Origin: Schistocerca nitens
Lineage: Eukaryota; Arthropoda; Insecta; Orthoptera; Acrididae
Direction: 5' to 3'
Assembly (NCBI RefSeq): GCF_023898315.1
Contig: NC_064621.1
Location: forward strand, 128,338,521 to 128,402,520
Length of the DNA stretch: 64,000 nt
The notes below the pieces were generated by a model. It saw only the letters and a program-made list of their open reading frames with translations. It was not told where the DNA came from and made no database searches. Position 1 is the first letter of the stretch; each line of letters begins with the position of its first letter. Shown here piece by piece: positions 20,708 to 30,714 of this stretch. Both the position numbers and the translations under genes were made by a program.

Positions 20708-21851
20708 CAAGATGTTGTAACACCCCACCCGTCACTTATCTGGTTTTGGCGTGTGTTCACTCCAGCTAATTGACTAACAGATCAACAGAGAGTGCAAACA
20801 TGCCGCAATATCGGATAACGCAAGGAAAGTAATAAGGCCCTGTGACTCCTGATTGAACTGCGGTGGCAGTGTTGACATTAATTGATTCAGAATTGATTCT
20901 TTTTAACTAAAAAGGGATGCACATTGATGTTATATTCAGATATTGAACACCAGATGCAATATTGAACATAAAATTAATTCAGAAAGTGACTTGGGATTTC
21001 AACTACTTGATTGAATACAGATGCAGTCGTTTAGCACAAATTTATTTTAACTCACAACCTTCTATCATCACATTACATGACTCTCCTAACAGGCAGTGGG
21101 AATAAATTGCGCTTACGTGGAGTAAAGCGCGATAAATCAAAATTAACTCCTATGGACTGATCCAGGCGTAGTGCGAAGTGCGAGAAGAATTCTACAATAT
21201 ATGGCCCATGAAACCTGCGTGGAAACATTGCCGACGTGATCCAACAAATTAATCAGTGGCCTAATTCAAGCCGGAGAGGGTGCAATATCATCGAATTCAG
21301 CGTGGTGGGGCGGTGTCGTTGTGAGTACGTCGGACGGCCTCGTGGTGCTGCAAGGCTGCGCTCGTCGGTTCACTCCTTGCTATCTTGCTCAGTACATAGC
21401 TGAACCAAAACTTTCTATCTCCAAGCACAATCGTTCCATTTGCTAAGTTCTAAACTGCAGAGATGCTCACTCTTTCTCAGGCAAGCTGGGTAAAGAACGC
21501 CACGTCCACACTCTAGGCAAGCTGGGAAGACCTCTAAGGAGACTTCTCCCTCTTCGCCTCGGTTTCCCTTCCAGCAACATCACTTACGCCAATTTCAGCG
21601 CCAGTCGCGTTAATTATGCGTCGCTTCCCAGAGCTGATCAGTGCCTGCTCTGGGAAGTGAGCAAATTCCCACAAAATTTCCTTCCCTCTCAACTTCTGCT
21701 ATTTAGTTCCTCCCAGGCCACCCATCAAGGTTAGCGTCTGCATAAAACAACAACTTTTCCGAAATTCTGACTCCTAGGAGAGTACTTCAAATTCCTTGGT
21801 CCTACGTTCCCATCGGAGGCCGGCGTATTTCATTCTGTCGCTCTTCACCTG

Positions 21852-22040
21852 CCAGCCGGAGTGGCCGAGCGGTTCTAGGCGCTACAGTCTGGTACCGCGG
21901 GACCGCTATGGTCGCAGGCTCGAATCCTGCCTCGGGCATGGATGTGTGTGATGTCCTTAGGTTAGTTAGGTTTAAGTAGTTCTATGTTCTAGGGGACTGA
22001 TGACCTCAGAAGTTAAGTCCCATCAGAGCCATTCGAACCA
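21852..22040 (+). repeat. tRNA-derived SINE, family 1
   Basis: Complete copy. Head 'gccggagtggccgagcggtt' (box A), box B 'aggctcgaatcct', tail 'cagagccattcgaaccatct'. A perfect 10-bp duplication, tcttcacctg, lies at 21842-21851 and 22041-22050. Confidence 0.92.
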
Positions 22041-22326
22041 TCTTCACCTGATTTACTCCAGACTCTGCGGACCGTGAATTCAGCGCGAAGCTGCTATAGT
22101 CACGAACACGTATACTTTGGCCTCTGTTGACCACCACACCGTAGCTTTGCGCGGCTTTCTCTCATGTTTCACTGAAAACCAGACGACGGACATTTATCAA
22201 CAGTCGTACCGTTTTCCGTCTGCTTCCCGGTACACCAGCATGGGGTCAACCACCCCCTCACTGTCGCTCATCTTAAGGCAGCTGGAGGCCACACCCCGTT
22301 ACCGCTTTCTCAGAGTTTGAGCCGCC

Positions 22327-22521
22327 ACGCTGGATTAGCCGAGCGGTCTAACGTGCTGCAGTGATGGACAGTGCGGCTGGTCCCGGCAGAGGTTCGAGTC
22401 CTCCATCGGGCATATGTGTGTGTGTTTGTCCTTAGGATAATTTAGGTTAAGTAGTGTGTAAGCTTAGGGACTGATGACCTTTGCAGTTAAGTCCCATAAG
22501 ATTTCACACACATTTGATTTG
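22327..22521 (+). repeat. tRNA-derived SINE, family 2
   Basis: Head 'ggattagccgagcggtctaa' with box B 'gaggttcgagtcctcc'. The tail 'ggactgatgacctttgcagt' continues to 'cacacacatttga'. A 15-bp duplication with one mismatch (agagttNgagccgcc) lies at 22312-22326 and 22522-22536. A truncated relative is at 30554. Confidence 0.88.
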
Positions 22522-22672
22522 AGAGTTGGAGCCGCCCTAAGCTACCTATTGTCGCTTCCCTTCGCGCGCCGTCACCCGGCCGTGGTCAACTCTCAATGCT
22601 TCCTTGGGATAAACTAGCCTCCAGTAAATCTACATGTTTCCACAAAGTTTTCACGTCGCGTGAATTACTTTA

Positions 22673-22716
22673 AAACCATCACCCAACATTAATTAAACCA
22701 TCACCCAACATTAATT
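22673..22716. repeat. Perfect 22-bp tandem duplication
   Basis: The 22-mer starting 'aaaccatcacccaacatt' is repeated twice without a mismatch (22673-22694 and 22695-22716). Confidence 0.95.
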
Positions 22717-22751
22717 ATTCCAATACGTCCATACTATAACCTCTACAAGAT

Positions 22752-24664
22752 ACATTGTGGCTTGTCAGTCATTTTTGTTCAGCCCTACTGTTCGCTCAAC
22801 GTGAGTTCGGTGATCTTTAAAGACTTCATGTAAGGGGCATAGTTCTTGCCATCTTACAATGTGAGGAAATTAACTGCAAACTATGTTACGAGAGACAGTT
22901 GTCAATATTTAGAGTGTTTTTGTAATCTTTATTCAACGTGTAAACATAAAGACAAGTGTTTTGATAAGTCGAATTTGCGCACGATATGTGACACGTCGTT
23001 TACGTGCTTTATCTTTTCGGCCTGAAGTTTTGACAAGAGCGGGAACTACCCATGGAAGCCACACCCCCAGAAAAGAGAAAATTATCTCTCGGCAGCATCT
23101 CAGTTTGGCGCCGCCCTGCTATCGCCTCTGCACCAATATGTCTTTATTTACCGAGGAGCGAGGAAGAAGGATGGATGAGAAGACATAAGCTCCCTCGTGT
23201 GACGGGAAGCCATGTCTCTTCCGTTGTTTACGTTTTCCAGACGCAGCGATGCAGGTTGTATATATACTATAATGGGTCGATAAAACACTCCTCGCATCCA
23301 AAGGAAGCCAAGAACGACAGGTGGTTGTCCGTGTGGATTACCATTCTAGTCGGATGGCGAGAGGCATGAAGAAAAAAGAAAAAACGTTACACGATTTTTG
23401 TAATTATTATAAAGTACATGAACATACTTTCGTCAGCCTCCACTTGTGGTTATATTCTTTTACAACTAAACTAATCGCCGATTGTTATTCTTCACGTAAA
23501 TGCTCACCAGAATATTTTATAAGCATAGTAGTATATACGCCATGGGTACGCTTTTACGTACGCTTTAAAGTGTATCTTTTTTAGTTCCAAGTGGAAAAGA
23601 GGAGATGAATCTCTGCGACACGAAAATGGCAGTAACGACTTTCTGACGCCTTAATTGTAGTATAAGCGGGATAAAAGGTAAGTAATAGGTTGTGTATGAT
23701 TGTGATGATTTCTGGGAGACTTATCTGATACTAATTAGAAGAAACCCTCAGTGCATCCTTGCAATTATCCTTTTACGATTCTCCGTGCCAGTATTAAGTC
23801 TGAGTGAATAAATCAACTGAAAACATACGTAAAGGCCACGCTCAGATATAAAAAAACGTGATCTGCCAACAGTTCATAGGGAAGGTGTTGTTAAAGCCTA
23901 TGAAAGCTTACAATTCGGCAATATTGTTTACAATCTGATTCCCTATACCATGCAACGAATGCAACATGAAGTTTGAGGGATTATGGTACACATTTTGGAT
24001 TTCATCTGCGGCGTATTCGCTAATTCACGAGTAAAGAACACTGAAAAACAACACTCGATAGTCTACAACCCGAAAACGTTCTATGGAGAATGTTAACTTT
24101 AGGAAATCAACAGGTACCTCTAGAGACTCTTGCAATTTAAGGATGTAATAGTGACACAGAGAATTGCCTAGCAGAATATTTATTGTGTTTTCATTGTATT
24201 CTCTTAACAAATGATATTACGTAGCAGATCAACTCTTATCCGGATTTAAGGTGCAGAATAAAATTACTGTAATGCTTATTCGCATAAAGAAAAAAAAAGT
24301 GACTGCGGCATTGCTATGTTAATCTGATCTGTTACAGGAATGTCGAAAACTGTCACTACTTGTGCGTCATAATTTTGCCGCAAAGCAACCAAACGAATTA
24401 AACCCTAATATCCACCAATAATATGCCTATCCTTCATAGTTAACTGCATCTGGTATGGATTCTAGCCTCCATTGTCACTGAGTATTACTCATCACGTAAC
24501 ACGATACAGTAATAACGCACTCAGTAGCACTTCTAGAACAATTAAACGTGTAATATAACGGAAGCAAATCACTGTACAGAAAGAGAAGGAAAATTCTAAT
24601 CACTAGCTGAAAGCACTTTGAAAGCTCATTTTTAAGAGAAAACCCATCAGCTTCAAGTACTTCA
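22752..24664. other. No recognisable gene
   Basis: About 1.9 kb of mainly AT-rich DNA. The longest open frames (about 105 aa near 23052) show no recognisable domain. Confidence 0.5.
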
Positions 24665-25195
24665 TACACTTAACCTCCAAAGAAACTGGTATGCGTATTC
24701 AGATACGAAGATATGTAAACAGCAGAATGCGGCGCTACGGCTGGCAACGCCGATATAAGACAAGTGTTTGCCGTAGTTGTTAGATGGGTTTCTGCTGCTA
24801 CTATGGCATGTTATCAAGATTTAAGTGAGTTTCAAAGTGGTGTTATAGCTGCCGCACGAGCAAAGAGACACAGCATCTCCGAGGTAGCGATGGAGATTTT
24901 CCTCTACGATCATTTCACGAGTGTTCCATGAATATCAGGAATCCGGTAAAACATCAAATCTCCTACATCGCTGCTGCCGGAAAAAGACCCTGGAAGAACG
25001 GCACCAACGAGGACTGTAGAGAATCGTTCAACGTGACAGAAGTGCAACCGTTCCGCAAATTGCTGCAGATTTCAACGTTGGGCCATCAACAAGTGTCAAC
25101 GAAAGGTCATCGATATGGGCTTCCGGAGCCGCAGGCCCTCTCGTGTACTCTTGATGACTGGACGACACAAAGCTTTATTCCTCGCCTGGGAACTA

Positions 25196-26617
25196 CACTC
25201 CTGGAAATGGAAAAAAGAACACATTGACACCAGTGTGTCAGACCCACCATACTTGCTCCGGACACTGCGAGAGGGCTGTACAAGCAATGATCACACGCAC
25301 GGCACAGCGGACACACCAGGAACCGCGGTGTTGGCCGGCGAATGGCGCTAGCTGCGCAGCATTTGTGCACCGCCGCCGTCAGTGTCAGCCAGTTTGCCGT
25401 GGCATACGGAGCTCCATCGCAGTCTTTAACACTGGTAGCATGCCGCGACAGCGTGGACGTGAACCGTATGTGCAGTTGACGGACTTTGAGCGAGGGCGTA
25501 TAGTGGGCATGCGGGAGGCCGGGTGGACGTACCGCCGAATTGCTCAACACGTGGGGCGTGAGGTCTCCACAGTACATCGATGTTGTCGCCAGTGGTCGGC
25601 GGAAGGTGCACGTGCCCGTCGACCTGGGACCGGACCGCAGCGACGCACGGATGCACGCCAAGACCGTAGGATACTACGCAGTGCCGTAGGGGACCGCACC
25701 GCCACTTCCCAGCAAATTAGGGACACTGTTGCTCCTGGGGTATCGGCGAGGACCATTCGAAACCGTCTCCATGAAGCTGGGCTACGGTCCCGCACACCGT
25801 TAGGCCGTCTTCCGCTCACGCCCCAACATCGTGCAGCCCGCCTCCAGTGGTGTCGCGACAGGCGTGAATGGAGGGACGAATGGAGACGTGTCGTCTTCAG
25901 CGATGAGAGTCGCTTCTGCCTTGGTGCCAATGATGGTCGTATGCGTGTTTGGCGCCGTGCAGGTGAGCGCCACAATCAGGACTGCATACGACCGAGGCAC
26001 ACAGGGCCAACACCCGGCATCATGGTGTGGGGAGCGATCTCCTACACTGGCCGTACACCACTGGTGATCGTCGAGGGGACATTGAATAGTGCACGGTACA
26101 TCCAAACCGTCATCGAACCCATCGTTCTACCATTCCTAGACCGGCAAGGGAACTTGCTGTTCCAACAGGACAATGCACGTCCGCATGTATCCCGTGCCAC
26201 CCAACGTGCTCTAGAAGGTGTAAGTCAACTACCCTGGCCAGCAAGATCTCCGGATCTGTCCCCCGTTGAGCATGTTTGGGACTGGATGAAGCGTCGTCTC
26301 ACGCGGTCTGCACGTCCAGCACAAACGCTGGTCCATCTGAGGCGCCAGGTGGAAATGGCATGGCAAGCCGTTCCACAGGACTACATCCAGCATCTCTACG
26401 ATCGTCTCCATGGGAGAATAGCAGCCCGCATTGCTGCGAAAGGTGGATATACACTGTACTAGTGCCGACATTGTGCATGCTCTGTTGCCTGTGTCTATGT
26501 GCCTGTGGTTCTGTCAGTGTGATCATGTGATGTATCTGACCCCAGGAATGTGTCAATAAAGTTTCCCCTTCCTGGGACAATGAATTCACGGTGTTCTTAT
26601 TTCAATTTCCAGGAGTG
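25196..26617 (+). mobile_element. Tc1-like element, family A, copy 3, apparently intact
   Basis: A 1,422-bp element with TA at 25194-25195 and 26618-26619. Inverted ends of about 30 bp begin 'cactcctggaaat' and differ at a few positions. It holds one uninterrupted transposase frame and a downstream AATAAA at 26555. It was inserted in an older family C element. Confidence 0.96.
25440..26462 (+). CDS. Tc1-like transposase, full-length (D-D-32-E)
   Basis: A 340-aa protein expected to cut out its element and insert it at TA dinucleotides. The ATG at 25440 (MPRQRGREPYVQL) is used. The frame is open further upstream from a TTG at 25224, but that part lies in the non-conserved 5' region. Residues about 10-55 form the first helix-turn-helix, an arginine- and glycine-rich linker (58-70) follows, and a second helix-turn-helix spans about 75-120. 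The catalytic core has D155 (VVFSDES), VWGAISY at about 197, D244 (FQQDNARPH) and E277 (SPDLSPVEHVWD). Only 32 residues separate D244 and E277, whereas classical Tc1 enzymes have 34. Length fits the family. An AATAAA polyadenylation signal lies 92 bp past the stop. There are no stops or shifts, so it may encode a working enzyme; that is inference. Confidence 0.95.
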   Translation: MPRQRGREPYVQLTDFERGRIVGMREAGWTYRRIAQHVGREVSTVHRCCRQWSAEGARARRPGTGPQRRTDARQDRRILRSAVGDRTATSQQIRDTVAPGVSARTIRNRLHEAGLRSRTPLGRLPLTPQHRAARLQWCRDRREWRDEWRRVVFSDESRFCLGANDGRMRVWRRAGERHNQDCIRPRHTGPTPGIMVWGAISYTGRTPLVIVEGTLNSARYIQTVIEPIVLPFLDRQGNLLFQQDNARPHVSRATQRALEGVSQLPWPARSPDLSPVEHVWDWMKRRLTRSARPAQTLVHLRRQVEMAWQAVPQDYIQHLYDRLHGRIAARIAAKGGYTLY

Positions 26618-27190
26618 TATATAGGTATGGAGACAACCTCATGAATCCGACCCTGCGTATCAGAGGGGGACTGTTCAGTGTGATGGAGGTTCTGTAACGG
26701 TGTAGGTCGTGTGCAGGTGGAGTGATATGGAACCTCTGATGTGTCTACATACGACTCTGACAGGTGACACATACATAAGCGTCCTGTCTGATCACTCGCA
26801 TCCATTCATTTCCATTGTGAATTCCGACGGACTTGGACAATTCCAACAGCACAATGCGACATCCCATACGTCCAGAGTTGCTAGACAGTGGCTTCAGGAA
26901 CACTCTTCAGAATTTAAAAACTTCCGCTGGGCAGCAAACTCCCCAGACGTGAACATTATTGAACATGTCTGGGCTACCTTGCAACGTGCTGTTCAGAAGA
27001 GATCTCCACACCCTAGTACTCTTACGGGTTTATGGGCAGCCCTGCAGCATTCATGGGTGTCAGCTCCCTCCTGTACTACTTCAGACACTAGTCGAGTCCA
27101 TGCCACGTCGTGTTGCGTCACTTCTGCGTGCTAGCGGTGGCCCTACACGATATTAGCCAGGTGTGCCAGTTTCTCTGGCTCTTCGGTGTA

Positions 27191-27931
27191 TATAAGCACT
27201 GCGGCTTTCGCAGCATTTTAACAGCATCATTACGTGCGATAAAATAAGTCGTGTTTTGATCGGAAAAAAGGATGGGGTGATCTGGTGTTCATAGTCAGCA
27301 ATTTTCTGCTAATTATCGGACGTCAATTATAAAATAACATACAGCGCTCCAATCATGCCATTAGTACCAGTACTTGGTGAGCAACCGGGTCCCCATATAT
27401 CGAAGAAGTGAGCAAAAACCAACCGTATTGTCTACTATGAGATTATGTAAAATTATGCAACACCTGTCCCTCATTTTCATAAACAGGTCAATCGGCAGAA
27501 ACCAACGCAATGGAATGCCGAATGGCCAGAGGCTGATTTTGGTCACCGCCGCCTCTTGTTTCACGCCCAGTGCACACCCTTGCGATGATAAGTAGAGCCT
27601 CTTGCCATCTGGCTTTACAGTGCGTACCTTTCTGCTGATTGAGCAGTTTAGGTACATGAGGGACTGGTGCTGTTCAGTTTTTCGTAATTTCGTAGATGAT
27701 CTAGTACGTTCGGTTTTTTATCACTTTTTCGGTATATGGGGACCCGTTAACTCACCACGCACTGGTACTCATGGGATCGTGTGAGTGTTCTATGTTGTTT
27801 TATAATTGACGTCCGCTGCCTACTGGAAAATTATTGACTGTGACCACTGGGTCAACCAATCTTTTATCTGATTTGATTTTATCACGCTAGATGATGCAGC
27901 TAAAATGCTATGAAACCAGTCACGCTTATAA
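27191..27931. repeat. Large imperfect foldback (inverted repeat), arms about 340 bp, loop about 60 bp
   Basis: The left arm 27191-27534 and right arm 27596-27931 are reverse complements, estimated at 70-80% identity by eye. Clear blocks are 'cggacgtcaattataaaa' (27317; reversed at 27815), 'cgggtccccatata' (27385; reversed near 27740), 'tccctcat' (27467) and 'tataagc' at the outer ends (27192 and 27924). The loop is 27535-27595. No transposase is seen. The left arm starts right at the end of the family C element. Confidence 0.88.
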
Positions 27932-29236
27932 ATTGAGACGTGTCTGCTCATTTTATATTTTACATGTTTGCCTACTGGCGCTATCCATCTCTGTCTAGTC
28001 GTCTGATGGCGCTTCTGTCGCATGGTTATAGTTTCTTGGAGCGGATTGTTGACCCCATGGTCAGGTAGTCGGTCGCTACCTGTTGGAGAGAGAGAACAGT
28101 ACTTTACTTCTAACGTACGGTGAACTGTTCAGGGAGCTTACGGGCGCACGATTGCCTATGTGGTCGGTGGGTGGTAGGGTTGTGTTGATCGGCAATACTT
28201 GGGCCTAATGTCGACAAAGTCGTTTTGCCCTGGATTAAGGAGGCATAGTCATTGATGTGGGTGTTGGAGTGCTGTTCATTTTATGGTGTCGTCTATTCTG
28301 CCATTTTCGGCTAAGGTACTCTTTACTTGATCGACATTTGTGCTCCCATGTTGAAACTGTTCCGCTGCGCTGGAGGGCCTGTGGTTCTTCGTCATTCTGT
28401 CTCAGGTATTAAATTTACTTTCTTGTACCTCTGTTTGAAACTATCTGAGTGCCATATTTGATGTGGTTTAAAATTTACTTAAATTGCAACTTGTTAAGTG
28501 TCTGCTTATCTTGTCATTCGGGCCTAAGTTAACTTGTCATATGTTCCAGACCGGCACGTGCTTTAGTGACCACTGAGGTCGAAACTGAGTCTTATTTGTA
28601 TTGGAAGTTGTTGTTTCCCTGACTGATGTAAACGACTATAAAATTGCCCACGGCCGTGATAAACAAACGCTAGACGCCCAGTGAATTTTGGCTCATTTGG
28701 TTAATGAAGTTACATATTTTTGGTGAGATGTTGCACCTTTCAAAAAAATTTTATATTTATGGTTCTAAATACAATTGTTATTGTAGTTGTTTGAGCGTCA
28801 GTTCTCAAGATTTTTTAGTCGCTTAAGTTAATGTGTTTCAGTAGCCCTGTGATTTCTTGGATGTTACATTAACTTGTAACATTTTATCGCAAGATTAACC
28901 GGTCAGTCCTCTCAGTGATTCTTATTGTAACATTGCTGTTGTAATACGTATGGTTTGGTTGGGCTTGTGGCTATTTTCTGTTTTGGTTTGAGCATTTTTC
29001 ATATATTTTAAAATTATTGTGTATGAAATGTATGCCTGGTTGTTTGCTCCCGTCTTTCGTAGGGTTTGGAGGCACCGCCCCCGGGTGTTATCTGTCAGCC
29101 ACCGGTTCATCGGGCGTAGACTGCCCGCGTCGGCGGTGAACGTGCGCACGGCCGGCGTGCCGCTTCCCGTCTCACCGCAGCCTCTGGGACGTTGCAGCCT
29201 CCTGGCTTGCTACGGCATCCTTGATAGGTTGAGTGA
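27932..29236. other. No recognisable gene
   Basis: Mixed composition, with a GC-rich stretch at 29050-29220. Open frames on both strands there have no recognisable domain. Confidence 0.5.
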
Positions 29237-29475
29237 CCGCCCCCATAGCTGAGTGTTCAGCGTGACGGATTGCCGTCCTACGGGCCCGGGTTCGATTCCC
29301 GGTTGGGTCGGGGATTTTCTCCGCTCAAGGACTGGGTGTTGTGTTGTCTTCATCATCATTTCATCCCCATCCCGCACGCAGGTCTCCCAATGTGGCGTCG
29401 AATGAAGACCTGCACCAAGGTGGCCGAACCTGGCCCGCAAGGCGCTTCCCGGCCAATAACGCCAAACCCTCATTT
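29237..29475 (+). repeat. tRNA-derived SINE, family 4
   Basis: Head 'catagctgagtgttcagcgt' with box B 'gggttcgattcccgg', then 'ctgggtgttgtgttgtcttc', a body 'aagacctgcaccaaggtggc' and an A-poor 3' end near 'ccctcattttccatag'. Short direct repeat ttgagt near both ends (29227 and 29484). Its head is shared with the chimeric SINE at 17679. Confidence 0.75.
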
Positions 29476-30067
29476 TCCATAGATTGAGTTTCTCTCTCGT
29501 AGCAATCGCGCGTTAATTTAACCTGAAGTGCGCGTTACTCTAAACCACGTTACTCAGAGCTGGCCGGCCATACCTGCTCCATCCATGCTCTCCCTGCTCG
29601 AAGTTTGGTTTTAACGTAATAGTCTTTGATACTGGTGTAATTCTAAATCTTTTAAATGGTATTTTAATATTTTTCCACGTCAGTATCTTTATTATGCCCA
29701 AGGGCTTCCTCTGATTGATCAAATATTGGATATTTGCGTTGAGAATTGTTCCTGTGCTCGTTGTATAAAGTATTAGTACTTAACGAGTCTCAGCTCGTCA
29801 GGTACCAGACTTGTGAAATTTCGTGTTACTGCACTGCTTACAAGTTATATTCATTAATGTCCAGCACCACATGTGTTCAGGGAAATGTTGGAATTGTAAT
29901 CTTTAGCATCATCGCTGTCATTGTTTGCCCAGCGATAAGCGCGTGTTTGAGTTATACTTGATTGTACTACTTTCTCGTTAGTCCTTCCTAAATTGGTGCA
30001 CTTTATTCGTTTAAATTAACTGATTAATCATCAGCTGGTTTAATTGAAGAAATTTTGGAGTATCTGC
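29476..30067. other. No recognisable gene
   Basis: AT-rich spacer between SINEs; nothing identified. Confidence 0.5.
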
Positions 30068-30080
30068 CTGAATTCCTTTC

Positions 30081-30276
30081 AAAATGGTTCAAATGGCTCA
30101 AAGCACTATGGGACAACATCTGAGGTCATCAGTCCCCTAGACTTACAACTACTTAAACCTAACTAACATAAAAACATCACACACATCCATGCTCGAGACA
30201 GGATTCGAACCTGCGACCGTAGCAGCAGCGCGGTTCCGGACTGAAGCATCTAGAACCGCTCTGCCACATCGGTCGG
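30081..30276 (-). repeat. tRNA-derived SINE, family 1
   Basis: Complete minus-strand copy with box B near 30205 and tail 'aaaatggttcaaatggctca'. A 13-bp duplication with one mismatch (ctgNattcctttc) lies at 30068-30080 and 30277-30289. Confidence 0.92.
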
Positions 30277-30553
30277 CTGGATTCCTTTCCTTAATTATTT
30301 TATATATTGCTGAAATTTGAGCCACTGTTACCATTTTAAATCTTTTGCTGGCGCTAATTTTGTCACTCATTAGTTTTTCCTTCTTAATTAAGTTCATTGC
30401 AAGCGACTATTATCATTTGAATTTAATTAGTGTTTCTGGTATCTGTGCAATAACAGACTGCTGGACTCTTGCGCAGTAAGAAATGACTGGTGAAAAATGG
30501 CCTGAAACTCTCCCATGCCCGTTTAGTTGTTCCTTTAACCTGGAGCATCCACT

Positions 30554-30706
30554 GACACGGCTGGTCCCGGCCGAGGTTCAGGTCCTCCCTCGGGCATGGT
30601 TGTGTTTGTTTGTCGTTAGGATGATTTAGGTTAAGTAGTGTGTAAGCTTAGGGACTGATGACCTTAGCAGTTAAATCCCATACGATTTCACACACATTTG
30701 AACACA
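30554..30706 (+). repeat. SINE family 2, head truncated
   Basis: Starts inside the tRNA-like head ('ggctggtcccggccgaggtt') and continues through the family 2 tail to 'cacacacatttgaaca'. A perfect 8-bp duplication, catccact, lies at 30546-30553 and 30707-30714. Confidence 0.87.
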
Positions 30707-30714
30707 CATCCACT

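Larger units (their letters stand above)
20714..22745. other. Candidate inserted unit (LTR-like) between CAAGAT repeats
   Basis: A 6-bp direct repeat caagat occurs at 20708-20713 and 22746-22751. The left sequence starts 'gttgtaacaccccacccgtc' and the right ends 'ataacctcta', which loosely resembles an LTR. Two SINEs have inserted in it. The repeat is short, and I looked for it, so this is weak evidence. No coding sequence was recognised. Confidence 0.3.
24803..27156 (+). pseudogene. Tc1-like transposase (family C), split by a nested transposon
   Basis: Starts at the ATG at 24803 (MACYQDLSEFQSG). The DNA-binding part is read with stops to about 25190 (RHKALFLAW). The family A element follows, and the core resumes after 26620: GDTYIS near 26765, FQQHNATSH near 26840 and NIIEHVW near 26952. 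It ends with GGPTRY and a stop at 27156. The first catalytic D (SDES in copy 1) lies in the missing 100 bp, and the second is changed to H. Confidence 0.9.
24667..27188 (+). mobile_element. Tc1-like element, family C, copy 2, carrying a nested family A copy
   Basis: The outer element starts after TA at 24665-24666 ('cacttaacctccaaagaaac') and ends before TA at 27189-27190 ('gagccagagaaactgg' reversed). A complete family A element lies at 25196-26617. Without the nested copy the element is about 1.1 kb. Against copy 1 (9168-10382) it lacks about 100 bp, equivalent to 9733-9831, precisely at the nested insertion. Confidence 0.93.

Noticed and set aside
25224..25439. 72-residue N-terminal extension of the intact Tc1 transposase
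   Set aside because: It begins at a TTG in the 5' region close to the terminal repeat, is rich in C, H and R without domain similarity, and the ATG at 25440 starts the conserved part.
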